Source: Sphagnum compactum (taxonomy: Eukaryota; Bryophyta; Sphagnopsida; Sphagnales). Taken from it: a DNA stretch of 64,000 nucleotides. The stretch is taken from positions 9,358,271 through 9,422,270 of the forward strand of contig OZ234499.1 in NCBI GenBank assembly GCA_965153455.1, in the 5' to 3' direction. Each line of letters starts with the position of its first letter. Position 1 is the first letter of the stretch. Both the position numbers and the translations under genes were made by a program. Below the pieces are notes generated by a model. It was not told the DNA's origin, did no database searches, and saw nothing but the letters and a program-made list of their open reading frames with translations. Positions 35,001-47,480 of this stretch are shown one piece after another.

Positions 35001-37640
35001 TGAAAAATTCATCACCTTTCCAATTTCAATTTGTTTGTTCACAAAACAATTTATGCTCCACACAATGCCGCCTCTGAAGCCTCCAAATTTCAAATACAAA
35101 CTTTTTTTTCTGGTTCTTTGGCAAATGTGCAGTTTGATTCAGGGTTTGGTTTTGCATCATCAGGTTTACCTAACGTGGTTTCTTTGTTTAGGTTTAGGTC
35201 TAACGTTGGGTTGTCCAGTTTACCAAGTCATTTTTCCACCTTTACATCATCGAGTCAATCAAGCAGCGCCCATGGACTACATGTGGCATGTGACCCCATT
35301 AATGCATCGACCCTTAATGTTTCAAGTTCTATCGAATTGGGCACTTGGGTGCTACAAGCTCTATTGAACTCCAAGGCACCTTGGGTGCTGTAAGCTATGC
35401 TGAGCTTCAAGGCATCTTGGGTGCTATAAGCTCTACTGAGCTCCAAGGCACCTTGGGTGTTGCAAATTTTGCTAGTTTGTGTAGTTCTTTAGGCAAAGGT
35501 GCTTCTAGTACTCAAGGTCTTGTTTATGGTACTCAAGGTCCTACTTTTGGGGAATCAATCAATAAAGAAAAGAAAGAGGCAAAGATTTAAGAGGGTGTTC
35601 AAAGAAGAATGGGCTACCTAATTTCCCTGGGTTGAACTTGTGGTAGATCCTCTAAACAAAATTCACATGGTCCGCTGCAAGGTTGTTCTTTGGTTGAAGG
35701 TAAGGACAAAATTATAAACCCTAAGTTGGATGGTTTGCATAACCATGCAGGAAAAAAAAAACACTAATTCTTGTCCAAGAGTTTTGGCTAATGATTCTTA
35801 TATCAGCAATGATAGCCAACACCAAAGAAATGAAAGGGCTTATGCTAACCAGGGTCTAGACTCTATTGTAGAATTGGTGGTCAATGGAAGGAAAGAAGAA
35901 AATAGAAAAAAATTTGTCAAATTTGTGGCAATTTTTCATCTCTAGAAACATGGCAGACCCATGACTGATTTTGAGCATATGAGAGGTTTGTTTGACTTCT
36001 TGAAAGTACACCATACACCCAGGAAACACTGGACATACTCAATTAGTTGGGATATGGTTGCTGCCATGCATAATGTTATTTTGAAACATATTATGTTGTT
36101 GGTCCAACATGCTAGATTTATTTCAATCAATTATGACTAAGTCACCACTCTAAACAACCAGTTTTGGATTTTTATTCATGTATATATTGTTGAAAATTGG
36201 CGCAGGGTGCCAATTCTTTTGAATTTAGAATGAATTGTCAATGGAGGTATATCTAACAATCTCACTTTTTGTAATTATTCATTCTTTTGATATTTTTGGT
36301 GGGATGTCAAAAATTAACGTTGCTAAACAAAGTTGTCTGCTTTGGGTTTGATGGTGTAATAGTCTTCCAAGGCTTGAAGACTGGTTTACTGTCCAATTGG
36401 TTAGCAAACATTGCCCTTTTGTTGTAGGGATTCACTATATGGCACATTGGTGTAATCTTGATGTCCAAACATTATCATCCTTGACACTTGTTGCGAAGGT
36501 AGGTTTGTTTTTTTCAATGTAAACCTACACAGCTAATCCCAAAAAAACATTTGGAGTGCACAAAGTTGGTTGAGGTAATTGAATCGAGGGGCTTGAAGAT
36601 TTTGACAAATATCCAAATTCGATGGATCTCAATGTTGGCCCCTTCTAAAAGACTGGTATTTGAATATAAGTCTGTTGTTATGAAAATGTTTGAAGATTTT
36701 CCTACTAATCATGTTGCTACCACTAACTATGAATTGCTTTGTGATGTGGAAATAGTGATGGGACTAACTTGTGTGTTGCCTATGTTGGAGTGCAGAGCTT
36801 GAGCAAGCTTGCTCAAAACAAAGATTGTTTCATTTGTGCTTTTGTGGTAGTTTTGAAATTGACTCAAGTTGATGTCTACAACCTCTATGTGGACTTTAAG
36901 AGCCATTTTTCACATGACCATTCTAGCATTTTGTGGATTTGGTGGAGTTTAAATCTAATATGTTGCCAATAGTTTGGTACGTTGAACCCACCACACAAAT
37001 GAACTATGTTGCCTTTTACTTCAAAGAACAATTTTACATGTTGCACAAAATTGATAAGTGCACTAGAGTTGTGTCCATGGTCACCAAGGAAGATTGGGCA
37101 ATTGTATGTTAAGATGTGTTAAACGAATGCACTTTTGCTGCAAAGGATTGATACTTGAATTTCATAGAAGGTTTCCGGAACAAGAGCTCATGAATGCAAC
37201 TGACATTATTTACCTTCAGTATTGGGTACAACTAAAAGTTGCCCTGATGTTCCTTGCGCATCTACAAATTTTAAAATCACATTATTGTTGTTGAAGATTG
37301 GTTGAACCAAATGCCAAATCACATGCGGGTTTATTAGATCATGTGTTGCTTGAGTAACAATTTAATTTCTTTATGACCACCATGTAGTCCAATAGTGAGG
37401 TTGCCATGAAACCTTTGCATGATTGCAATCCAACCATTCGAATGTGGAAAAGGTTTGTTTCTAGTGTGATTGTGAAAGATCGGATTTCTGAGTATCTCAA
37501 ACTTGTTGAATTAACAATTGTTGTTATTTTGGGGAGTGTTGAAGATGAACATTCTTTTTATACCATCACTTTCATAAAATCCAAATTGAGGAATCGACTA
37601 ACTACTAATATGGATCTAGTGGTTAGAATGTATGCTTAGG
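35001..37640 (+). pseudogene. hAT-superfamily transposase pseudogene
   Basis: Pieces in different frames read in order as one transposase-like protein. There is a Ser/Gly-rich N terminus (35031-35300), then three 12-residue ELQGTLGA-type repeats (about 35345-35460). A zinc-finger-like N-terminal segment (FPWVELVVDPLNKIHMVRCK, about 35620-35680) follows. The core includes KHGRPMTDFEHMRGLFDFLK (about 35944-36003), VVCFGFDGVIVFQGLKTG (about 36328-36381), IQIRWISMLAPSKR (36614-36655) and LLCDVEIVMGLTCVLPMLE. The C-terminal LVELTIVVILGSVEDEHSFY and SKLRNRLTTNMDLVVRMYA (37502-37636) match the hAT dimerisation region. Several frameshifts and stops break it, for example at 35942 and near 36970-37090, so it cannot make an intact transposase. 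Terminal repeats and target duplications were not found. Confidence 0.75.
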
Positions 37641-39083
37641 ACTTTTTCACATTGTAGACTTTTCGATTTGAGACTGCCATAACATATTGGAACAAGGCAA
37701 AAGGTTGATATGGGTTGGAGTTATATCATTTTGGAGCAACAACTTTGTGTGAAGACAACCTACATTTTCATGGTGTCTTCATAATTTTTAACTCTTGCAT
37801 TTAAACAAGCACATTAATTGTTAGATGTTTGTGATGATTATTTCTAACTAGGTGTTTTTGGACTGTGCAAATATGGGGATACTTTAGTGGGATTCTCACC
37901 AAATCATCAAGCATAGGAGGCTTTCCTTTTCCAATTGTTTCACCAATGACAATCCTAGAAATAATTTGATCTACAATCATCATTTTCATGATTTGGGACT
38001 TGCATTGACTTTGATGTTATCAGGTTTCGAGGAAACACTTAGACAATCATGTCAAATAGTGGAGTTTTGTTTCATTTGAATACATAATGAGTTTGTCTGA
38101 AGATTCGTCCAAAAAAATGTACATATTCTTGATTGTGGAGTTTGGATAAGTGGAAACAAGTTAAAATGTAATTCCTATCTCTTTGCATTTAGCTTGAGGC
38201 TTTTGATTAGGTTAAACATCAATTGAGGGTTTGAGTACAAAAAAGGCTACCTATCTTTTGGACTAAAGGGAGTGAGTTGTGGGTTCAATACTGCTCATTT
38301 TGACAAAATCAGTGGAGAAAATGTTTTGTGAAAAAATCAAACTCTATCACCAAATTGTTACAGCTCTCAAGTTTCCTTCACAATCATGCATTTACTTCTA
38401 ACAAGTTCATGTTGCCATATAGCTTGAACATTAAATTAAAACCATCGCCACCATTATATAAGAAAAAAAACCAAATAGCCATAAGAGCAATATTTTCACT
38501 CGATTCTTTGCCACCACAATCTACCAAGACTAAAAAATAGGGGCCAACTCAACAGCAATGAATTTTTTTTAAAAAAATCATGGGGATGAACAAGCACCTA
38601 CTTCATTGGCACCTTCATTGTTTTGAGTGAGGCCTTTAGTGACCATATTAAGCCCAAAAAATCTTAGATTTAAACTCAGAGACCCAGATTTAGTCTAAGC
38701 ATGATGGGATATTTATAATACATAGAAACAATTTAAATGGATTTTTTGGGACTTTTACCATGGTATCAATATGGGTGCCATGATGATTTACCCATGCCTA
38801 TCTATCCAACCCTCCCTCCCAGTCTGTATACCAAAGGCAGAGCCCAAGGTCCAGCGTGTAATACCCGGCCCTGCCATTGCCTGGTGTAATGATGGAGGCA
38901 GACCCATATGGTGGGGCCCTCTGGCTTGTAATTCCATCGGAAAGTTACGTTTTGTACTAGCCCGCTACCGCGCATGGGGGCATTTTGCAAAACACGATAT
39001 GCTCAGTGCTCACTCACGTTATTACTTATTAGGGCCTAGTTTTGGTTCGAGTGTGTCCGTCCGCACATGATTGATTTTTTTCA
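37641..39083. other. intergenic, no recognised gene
   Basis: AT-rich DNA to about 38770, then a short GC-richer stretch (38800-39060) containing a frame at 38771-39070 without recognisable domain. Confidence 0.4.
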
Positions 39084-39104
39084 TTCACAATCTTTGATTG
39101 TGAA
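39084..39104. repeat. short perfect hairpin
   Basis: TTCACAATC and GATTGTGAA are perfect 9-bp arms around a TTT loop. The function is unknown; it is too short to assign to an element. Confidence 0.8.
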
Positions 39105-39119
39105 CGGGCAATTGACTAC

Positions 39120-39655
39120 TGTAGTTAGGTTGACCATAGTAAGTAACACGTACTACGGGCTTGTGATGAATTGAACCCACAACCACTTCCAAGGTGGACA
39201 TGGACTAAGTCATCGGCAGGCAAGAGCATGTAGGTTATCACAAATAGTTGAGCTGCTCACGGGCCAACTGTTCACAATATAAACTGTTCACTCAAGCCAG
39301 TTACTGGACATAACCATTCCCTAATGAGAATTGAGAGGCCCTCTTTTCTTTCATCCATGCTCAGAGCAGTTATGAAAATCTTCATCCAAACAGCGAAGCG
39401 TTATGAAAAATATTGGGCCAATGAGAGCCCAGAGTGGTGGTACCACCTTGTGCTAACTAACTAGTAGGTCACCGACGAAACCGAGGTCAAAGGTTATGGG
39501 TTGTAACTTGTTACTTGACAGCCAATCAGAGCATTAAAAGATTGTTACCAGGGATCCTGGTTATGGGGGAATTAGCTCTTGTAAATTAAGATGTATCCTG
39601 ACCTAATTGTGAATTGAACTCTCAACCATTTAACAAGGTGACCACAAATCCCAAC
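39120..39655 (-). repeat. two related tRNA-like/SINE-like segments (weak)
   Basis: On the - strand, a CACCTTG...TGGTTGTGGGTTCAATTCA segment (about 39160-39200) and a CACCTTG...ATGGTTGAGAGTTCAATTCA segment (about 39607-39645) share order and spacing. GGTTCAATTC is close to the RNA polymerase III B-box (GGTTCGANTCC). No clear A-box or poly-A end was found, so a SINE origin is only a suggestion. Confidence 0.25.
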
Positions 39656-39659
39656 CACC

Positions 39660-39982
39660 TCTACTTTGTTGGCCTTGCCTACCAAGGCAAGGATATTGTG
39701 TTTAGATTCATTATAGAGTATAGTAGCTTAATGGATTTTGGCCCCTAGGTAATATAATAGGTATATTTTTATATGAGGATTTTTGAAAGATGATATTTTG
39801 GCTTGTGTTGAAACTTGAGATCAGTTACAGAGTTATAATATCTTGAAGGATTTTTTGGTTTCTTTTTAGAGGATTTTTTGAAGATTATATTTTTGCATGG
39901 TGAAATATTTAAGTTTCCATAATTATTCTTTTGCCTTAAGATGGTTTTTTACCATGTAAATGGCAAAGGCCACTGTGTGACA
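39660..39982. repeat. dispersed repeat, copy 1 (about 320 bp)
   Basis: GGCAAGGATATTGTGTTTAG through TATTTTTGCATGGTGA to GCCACTGTGTGACA matches 43046-43358 in the same orientation, with scattered substitutions and small indels. The right end ...GTGTGACA would be the TG...CA edge of an LTR read on either strand. The left edge and any duplication are not resolved. Confidence 0.75.
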
Positions 39983-41172
39983 CGCCACCACTTGTTTTTA
40001 ATTGATTTGCATGTGAGTTTATGAACAAAGGGGGAGAGGCAAGTTACATGTGGAGGACCACCTATGTGGAGACCGGGGGCACCTTTGCATCCCCCATGAG
40101 ACAAGGACCTTGTAGAGCTAGCTTAAATCCACATCCTACTTCTCGATTGGTTAGAGTCCCCGATCCCTAGTTATGTGCGGTCCAATAATGTATTGAACCA
40201 CAAACCCTTTATATTCCATGTATCGTGAAACCGAACCTTTCCAAGTTTTGTTGCCCCATGCATAGGACATATGTATTTTGCATGGGATATATGTTGATGC
40301 CTTCGAGTAGGTCAACTAACACCCCTATTTGGGCCTCTACTAGCAGAATGTGTTGTGTCCAACATGGAGTGTTAATTGTCCCCAGTCACCAACTGACCGC
40401 CAACCATTATTAAGGGTGGTTCGAAAGTGATTTAATTTTTACTTGGGCCTCATGGAGATCGCTGTATTGTGTGCAAATTTTATAGGGTGAAACCACATTT
40501 TCACCAGCCTTCTTTTCTGGCCAAATTTCACCAAGAAGTGAAATTAAAATTTAAAAAATATAATTATTTTGGAGGGTTTCAATAGCCAAAAGTGAGAAAT
40601 ATAAATATAAAAAAAATTTCAGATTTTTATAATTGGTGTATAGCCATAAATATAGGAGATTGATTAAAGATATGTACTTCATATATGGGTTATAGCCAAA
40701 TTTGGCTAAATCTGCCTAGGGATGGAGCCAGTTTAAATGCGGCCCCCTGGACTTACTCTTACAATCACTTTCAACTGCAACTCATCACATTTGGACTGAA
40801 GCCTGACACTAGAGCCCTTTAACATTCACCCAAAACACTCCACACATATTGAGGGCACCAAAATAATGAGCCCTTGACCTCTGGCCTCAGGGGCCTGCTA
40901 TGACAGGAACACCTGAGCCCTGGGCCGTTACCCTACACTTTAAGTTCTGAGTGCATTCTCTCAATGGCCATTACTGTCAAGGACCTTGAATGAGGCTATT
41001 TTGGGAATGAGGCCTCTATGCAACCCAAGATGTTTTGGGAACAATCACTCTGTAGAAGGCTCTATTCAAGCTCCTTACACAGCACATAAAGCAATGGGGG
41101 AAAAATTTCTAAGGTGTTATATCCTTAAATATCCTTGCTAGAAAGAGGGACGTTACACATACTCCTTAGAGT
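39983..41172. other. intergenic with dispersed repeat fragments
   Basis: The stretch 40575-40735 is an inverted, diverged relative of the 294-bp tandem repeat at 19778-20550 (TGTATAGCC...TACTTCATATATGGGTTATAG). The stretch 40847-40928 is a diverged copy of the hairpin repeat at 41702-41787. No gene is recognised. Confidence 0.45.
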
Positions 41173-41430
41173 GAGAGGTATCTTACCCTTGCTTGCAGGC
41201 ATAAGATCTCTCTCATTCTTAGGGAGTAGGTGCAAGAACCCTTCCCCTCCTGCACCTCGAGAGGTATCTTACCCTTGCTTGCAGGCATAAGATCTCTCTC
41301 ATTCTTAGGGAGTAGGTGCAAGAACCCTTCCCCTCCTGCACCTCGAGAGGTATCTTACCCTTGCTTGCAGGCATAAGATCTCTCTCATTCTTAGGGAGTA
41401 GGTGCAAGAACCCTTCCCCTCCTGCACCTC
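41173..41430. repeat. perfect 86-bp tandem triplication
   Basis: Three head-to-tail copies starting GAGAGGTATCTTACCCTTGC at 41173, 41259 and 41345 appear identical over all 86 bases. Each contains AGGTGCA and TGCACCT as small inverted arms 16 nt apart. The unit length is not a multiple of three, so the open frame crossing it on the - strand shifts phase and is not a repeated protein motif. Identity implies a very recent expansion or an assembly artefact. Confidence 0.95.
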
Positions 41431-43045
41431 GTGCTTTACATATGTTTAGGCTCATCATTATATTTTTCTCATGCTCAAAAACCTTCAGAGTTTTTGGTTG
41501 TGTAAATGGAGGGTGCCTTACCTGGTGTAACTAGGTGTCAGTTGCAATACACCCCCAGAGGTGAGTATTTCAATTTTCAAATATGCAAACATTACTTTTT
41601 TGTTGAAAAAATTACCATGATACCTGGTGGTACCCATCGGGTATCAAAAATTTTAAAAATTCAAAACATAAACTTCATTTGATTTTTACACCATGCCATG
41701 CCCTTGGGCCGGGGTGTTCCTGAAATAATGGGCTCTCGGCCTCCAGCCTCAGGGGCCCATTATTTTGGGAACACCCTGGCCCCAAGGCATTACCCTACAC
41801 TTCATGATGCAACTAGAAACCCTAGGGTGCAGGACATCCCCCAAAATTCGGGGCTGAACTGAGCTACTGCCTCAAACTAGGCCCCTTGTTTAGGGAATGG
41901 CCCTACCCAAGGGTTTACCCTACTGAGAACTTCAAAGCCCATATTTTCAGTGGAGAACTCAATTGAATCTGACCACTAGATCCCCCTGTAGAAGCCTCTC
42001 CCCACATTGATCACACAATGGTTGATCCCACCCTAAAAAGGGTTAAGTTTGGTTCATCCAACCCAAATAGGAGTGATAGACCACCACGCTTGGTCCTTTC
42101 TCAGAATTGAATTAAAAACAACCCAACAAAATCCCCCCCTCTCTTCCTTTCTTCCACCCTCCCACCCTCTCCCCTCCTTTCATTCAGAAAAGCTCCAGAA
42201 GAGATATCTTCCTCGATATGACCACACCCACCCCCTCCTCACCCCCCAAAACCTCTTTCCCAAATAGTTTGAGCTTTGGCACATGTCATGCCACCACCTC
42301 AATTGAAATTGAAATTGCAAATTTGCTTGGCCTGCAAAAGGGAAAAAGCTAGATGTCCACCTTATTTAAACCAAGCTACAAAAAACAAACTTCAACTAGC
42401 CTAGATACATGCAGGCAGGGGGGGCATGCAATGACAACACCACATGCTCCAAGAGATCTCATCAGGATGTTGCCAAAGAAGAAGAAATTTTTAAAATGGG
42501 TGATATACCAGAATCATATCTTAAGCAGAATAAAGTCCAGGCTATATAGACTCTATTATGGTCCCAAACTATCCTTGTTTGCACACCCTCCAACTTCATG
42601 TACTACTATACATTCATTATATTTTTCCTTGGTCCCAAATGTATATATATATATATATATATTTCCCATGCATAAAATTGACTTACATTTATTTATTTGC
42701 ATGCCTTCCAATTGGGGGAATACTAGGTAGGGTGTTCTTAGGAAGGACTCTTAGTCCAGGCCAAAAATAGTGGCAACAGATTTCTAAAGTTTATTCCAAA
42801 TTTCTTTTCGAGGAATAGAATTTCCATGCAACCAATGAGAAGTCATGTCATGGAGTGAAATGGCCTCCCCTTTTTTTTCTTGTGGGTAAAGAAGATACAT
42901 TCCCTGTATCTGTATAGTGTAGGGAGATACTTAATCTGCACATACATGCACGCACCAAGAGACAAAGTCCTCAGTAGAGTGGGTCTTCTTATATATATAT
43001 ATAAATGTACTTACTACCTACCAAATCCATTGAACACATACTCCA
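41431..43045. other. intergenic, hairpin repeat and microsatellites
   Basis: It holds the 41702-41787 hairpin, pyrimidine-rich DNA near 42120-42260 and a (TA)10 microsatellite at 42642-42661. Open frames at 42049-42267 and 42353-42730 show no domain. Confidence 0.4.
41702..41787. repeat. 86-nt hairpin repeat
   Basis: The left arm (41702-41733) contains GGGGTGTTCCTGAAATAATG. The right arm (41755-41787) contains CATTATTTTGGGAACACCCT. About 30 of 33 positions pair, with a loop of about 21 nt. A diverged copy at 40847-40928 shares both the hairpin and the following TTACCCTACACTT, so it belongs to a dispersed family. Confidence 0.75.
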
Positions 43046-43358
43046 GAATTTATTGGCCTTGCCTTGGTAGGCAAGGATATTGTGTTTAGATTCATTATAG
43101 AGTATAGTTGTGCTTAAGGGATTTTGGCCCCTAGGTAGACTTAGGTCTATCTTTATATGAGGATTTTGGAAAGATGATATTTTGGCTTGGGTTGAAGCTT
43201 GAGATTAGTTACAGAGTTATGATATCTTGAGGGATTTTGGTTTCTTTTAGACAATTGTTTTGAAGATTATATTTTTGCATGGTGACATTTATGAATTTCC
43301 ATAATTCCTCTTTTGCCTTAAGATACTTTTTAATGTAAATGGCAAGGCCACAGTGTGA
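43046..43358. repeat. dispersed repeat, copy 2
   Basis: This is the same-orientation partner of 39660-39982 (see that entry), ending GCCACAGTGTGACA. No primer binding site adjoins either copy. Confidence 0.75.
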
Positions 43359-43501
43359 CACACCCCTTATTTTATTTTATTTTCGGAACAAATACTCCAA
43401 TTTCTTAAAATTTTACTTATATTTCAAGTACCAATTTTCTCAGCATTCATTATAGTGAGCAAACTCCTGGTCTGCCTAAATGTCCGAGATGCTCAATGTT
43501 T

Positions 43502-43783
43502 TTAAATCATTTCCTCCGGGTAGCAAATCAGCTCCACTGCAGGTGCGGGTTCAATGTAACCATACAATGATGTACTCTGACCACTCCAGTCTATGTATTC
43601 TGGAACTTGCCGGCTACGGCGTCCAGACCATTGTGCCTGCTGAGGTGCGGGTGACATGCTAGGGAGGGAATTTGGACTCGCCCGCTTGGCGAATCCAAAA
43701 TTTCCAAATGGCCAATGAAACGGGCATAATGGCCCATACCCAGCACGAAGATTTTGCACAATGGGCATGTGGATTTGGAACAA
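43502..43783 (-). other. possible gene fragment in a GC-richer patch
   Basis: This - strand frame of about 93 codons (no ATG at its start) reads YGPLCPFHWPFGNFGFAKRA and, later, VPEYIDWSGQSTSLYGYIEP. It lies in a patch with more CG dinucleotides than the flanks. The composition is protein-like, but I do not recognise it. It may be an exon remnant or a transposon-captured fragment. Confidence 0.2.
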
Positions 43784-46700
43784 TGGCTAAGTCAGGTAGA
43801 CCCGAGGTTAGACCCATCCATTATGCCTTGTAAGGGAGACCAAAAAGAGACAGAAAAGTATTATGCAAACTATTATGTGTACTGTACCTATGACTGACAA
43901 TCAGCACTCTTTTGCCAAATTTTTTTATTATTTTAGAAAACAAGGTAAATGGCAATTTCAAATTAATTTTTTTGAGAATTCTAACAATTGAAGAACAAGT
44001 ATGCAAAATACACCTTGTATTGTGCATTTGTAATAGTAACCTGATTCTTGAGCTTAGAAACAATTTCCCACAAGTTGGGATTTTGATTTTGAACAATTCC
44101 TGCTGATATCCATAACTTTTTTTCATTTTTTTGGCTAGACCTTTTGTGAATTATTTTGTGGAAGCTTATTTATTTATTTATTTATTTATTTGTGGGGTTG
44201 TTACATCAGTGTTGGGCATTGAAACCCCCTGGCAAGTTAACGGCAACGGTTCCAGTTCCAGTTACTTCAACCCTAACTAAACTAACTTTAACTTTGGAAC
44301 CATACCAGTGTTGGAACTTCACATTTCTGGTTTCAAAGTGAAAGTTATACCAGTGTTGTGCAGTTAAGTGTAAAATCTTACCCAGTGTGTAAATAAGTTT
44401 TTTGCACTTACATAAGAGAAGTGTTAAAAGAACTCATGGCCTTATATAAATGTTTTGGGGCATGCAATAATAAGTGCATATATCATATACTCATAGTGAT
44501 TATACCTATTTTGCAATCCACATTAATTAGTTGTTGATGCTTCTGAAAGCTCAATGTTCTTTACTTTGCAATGAGTCACTTTGATTGACCCTTCACTCAA
44601 AATATATTTTTAATGCTCCTCAAATAGAAGCTTCTATTCTCACTAAGGTGCAAATACTTCTCTTTAGCTCAGCTATAAACAATACAAGCCCACACTTTTG
44701 GGCAAGGGATATGGGACAAATGTCGTGCTATTGGTGAATACGATAGATAGGTTGATGACCAAATGCTTAGTCAATTGAAAGTTTATATTCCTTGGACATT
44801 CCTGTATTGCCTTTGGAGTGCCAAGATATATTGTAAAATTTCACATGACATAAAAAAGGGCAAGAAATGAGAAAAATATGAGGTCTCAAAGTAAGGAGGG
44901 TTAGTGTTTGGTGAGTGGTGTGTTAAAATAGTTTTGGATTTGAAGTTTAAAATCTTTAGACATTGTTCCATTGCTTACGGAGTTCAATGAGGTAATTAAT
45001 CCAAGAATGAATTTGTATTTTGTTGTGTTTTTTTTTCATTTCACACTTCATGTCATTTGCCATTATGGTCACATGCAACTAGTGGGAGCTCAGTCATATA
45101 CGTTGCTTATGACCAAAAATTTGTCACATGGACCAATTTCAAAACCTTTTTTAAAAAAATTTCCCCAATGGGTCTATTGACACAAAAAGAAATTCCCATG
45201 TTTTTCACCACCATTGCGTAGAACTCGTTACTATCATTGCAAGACATTATTGGTCTCTTTGCACTTTTTCTTTGCATGACAATTTCATTGCACATTCTAG
45301 CTTGTCACCAACACATGCCATTGGAGCTCATTGCCATTGATTCTTGTTAAATGCCATCATCCCAACCTGACACTATTGCAACCATCACCAATTTGTCATA
45401 ACAACTTAACATTGTCATCACCATAGCTCATTGATACCACACTTTAGCAACCCACTAGTTCCAACATCTTTACTTCGCTCCATCATTGCAACAAATCTCT
45501 GGCAATTTTGTTCCAATTTGAACATTTCAATGACACAAAACTCTACTAATGTTTTGTTTTATATGATACATTATGCCTACTCCAATACGTTCGAACTGTT
45601 AAGTTGTACCATGTACCATGCTGAAAAAATATATAAAGAGACTTATGTCTTAAAGCATGTGGATGTCAATTTATTCAAATCCATGCAAGCACATTGTGTT
45701 TCTTGGGTGATAATAATAAAGTACTTGGCACTTCTATGTTTTGTAAAGGAAGCTACAACAAGACAAGAACACAAGGTCTCAAAGTTTCAATCAAACAAAT
45801 AAATGACAATGAAAAAGAAACTTTTTGTTTTATGATGGAAGAGTTACAACATGAAGATGGATACAAACCAACTCTTTGCAAGGAAAAAACAAGATATGGG
45901 CTATGTTGCTTGATTCTTAAAACATGAGTAATTTGAATTAAAGACATGTTGGTGTTGAAGGACACATTTATCAAGTGTTGTAGAGTTATTTTTTGCAACC
46001 TCATAGATTTGTAACACATTTTTTCAAATGGGTAAATGTAAAGATTTTTCATGAATCTACTACATAAGATTGTGAATTATTTTACATATGTTAAAGGAAA
46101 ATTCTTTATCTTTTGAGGATTCATTTCATGATTTTGATAATGAAAATCCTTTATAACCTACTTTGTAATGCACATGTGCATCACTTTGGTTTTAAAAAAC
46201 TTTCCATACTTATTCTGTATGTCTTGGCATGTGAAAAAATAGTTGGTCATTGCGCAACAAAAGTATGTTGTGACATGTTTGAACAAGGAATGGTCAAAGA
46301 AAACTTTTTTTTTCAAGATATTGGGCTAAGAAAAACCCTAGAAATGAAATATTCTTGGTTCTACATTGTCACACAATACAATTTTAACATAGCCATTGAA
46401 ACATTTTCAAGTGGTTTTTTTTCCCTATTGGAAGATCTTCTAGCTTCCAAATATAGTTGAAACAATTTCAACATCGCATTAGTTTTGGCAACTCCATTCA
46501 ATTGTTATTTGGATGGTGAATAATGGTTTGAGACTTTTGTGAGTGACACTTTGTGAAAATAATGTTCACGAAGTTATGATCACCACTCATTCTTAATTAT
46601 CATGTTAGCTTTTGTTAATTTGGGTATTGTAATTGAAAATAATTATTATCTTCTTCAAAATGGTTATTGTTTATTGTGGCCTTTCATTTGAGGTGGTGAT

Positions 46701-47029
46701 AAAAACATGACCAAACATCGAGGTAAGGTTGATTCACAATTGGGGTTCCAAAAAGGAGTGCTTAACTTTTTAAAAATTTACAAATGACAAATTTAGATTT
46801 TTATAATGTTCAATATGTTGCAACTACAATGTATTAATGTGTTTCTATTATAGTGTCAAGGAAAAACAAAACTTGAAAATGCAATAATTAGTGAATGTTG
46901 TATAAAAGTCCTTTTGAATCCTTGATCAATTTATGGTCAATTGTCCATATTATAGTATTTTATAAATGAATGCAACATGACATGAATGCATTCAAACTAG
47001 GCTATCTCCATTTATCTCCATTTGTATAT
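43784..47029. other. AT-rich intergenic DNA
   Basis: A (TTAT)n microsatellite is at 44166-44191. An ACCAGTGTTG phrase recurs near 44200-44360. Open frames at 45431-45802, 45694-45927 and 46113-46460 show no recognisable family and are in low-complexity contexts. Confidence 0.4.
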
Positions 47030-47480
47030 TAAAGCTTAAGTTATATGACCAAAGAAGGGCATGGAATCAAAGTGGCAATTTGACCATTGACCACTAAAAC
47101 TTGGGAAACATGGGTCAAATGACCTTTGATGGAAAACATGTGACACAACTTTGAAAAGATCTTGATGAAAATTACAAGATATTGTACATGGTCACATGTT
47201 CAAAAAGAAGTTTCAAAGATTTTTGACACAATGTCCTAATTTTGAGACTCCATTTTCGGATTCTTGAGAATCTTAGTCATTTCAATGTAACTTCCATAAA
47301 AAAGTCACAAAGTATATTATAAGGGGGCAAATTGTGAATCTTCCCAAGTTTGTGTTGTATGAGTATATATGAATTCAAAACAAGTTCATTACCTAATTTG
47401 GTTCCAAATGCACAAACCACCCTCTTTTCTTGGTTTGTGCATTTTTACATGTCCATGAATTTAACTTGAGAAGCTTGTAC
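47030..47480 (+). repeat. LTR-like repeat fragment, relative of 28495-29060
   Basis: It shares TTATATGACCAAAGAAGG, TTGACCATTGACCACTAAAA, CACATGTTCAAAAAGAAG-type sequence and AAGTATATTATAAG in order with the copy at 28495-29060. Edges are not resolved. Confidence 0.45.

Noticed and set aside
41173-41430. CRISPR-like array
   Set aside because: The units are contiguous with no spacers, and the context is a plant nuclear genome.
39660-43358. Reading the two 320-bp direct repeats as the LTRs of one element
   Set aside because: No primer binding site or polypurine tract adjoins either copy and no retroelement coding lies between; they are treated as separate repeat copies.
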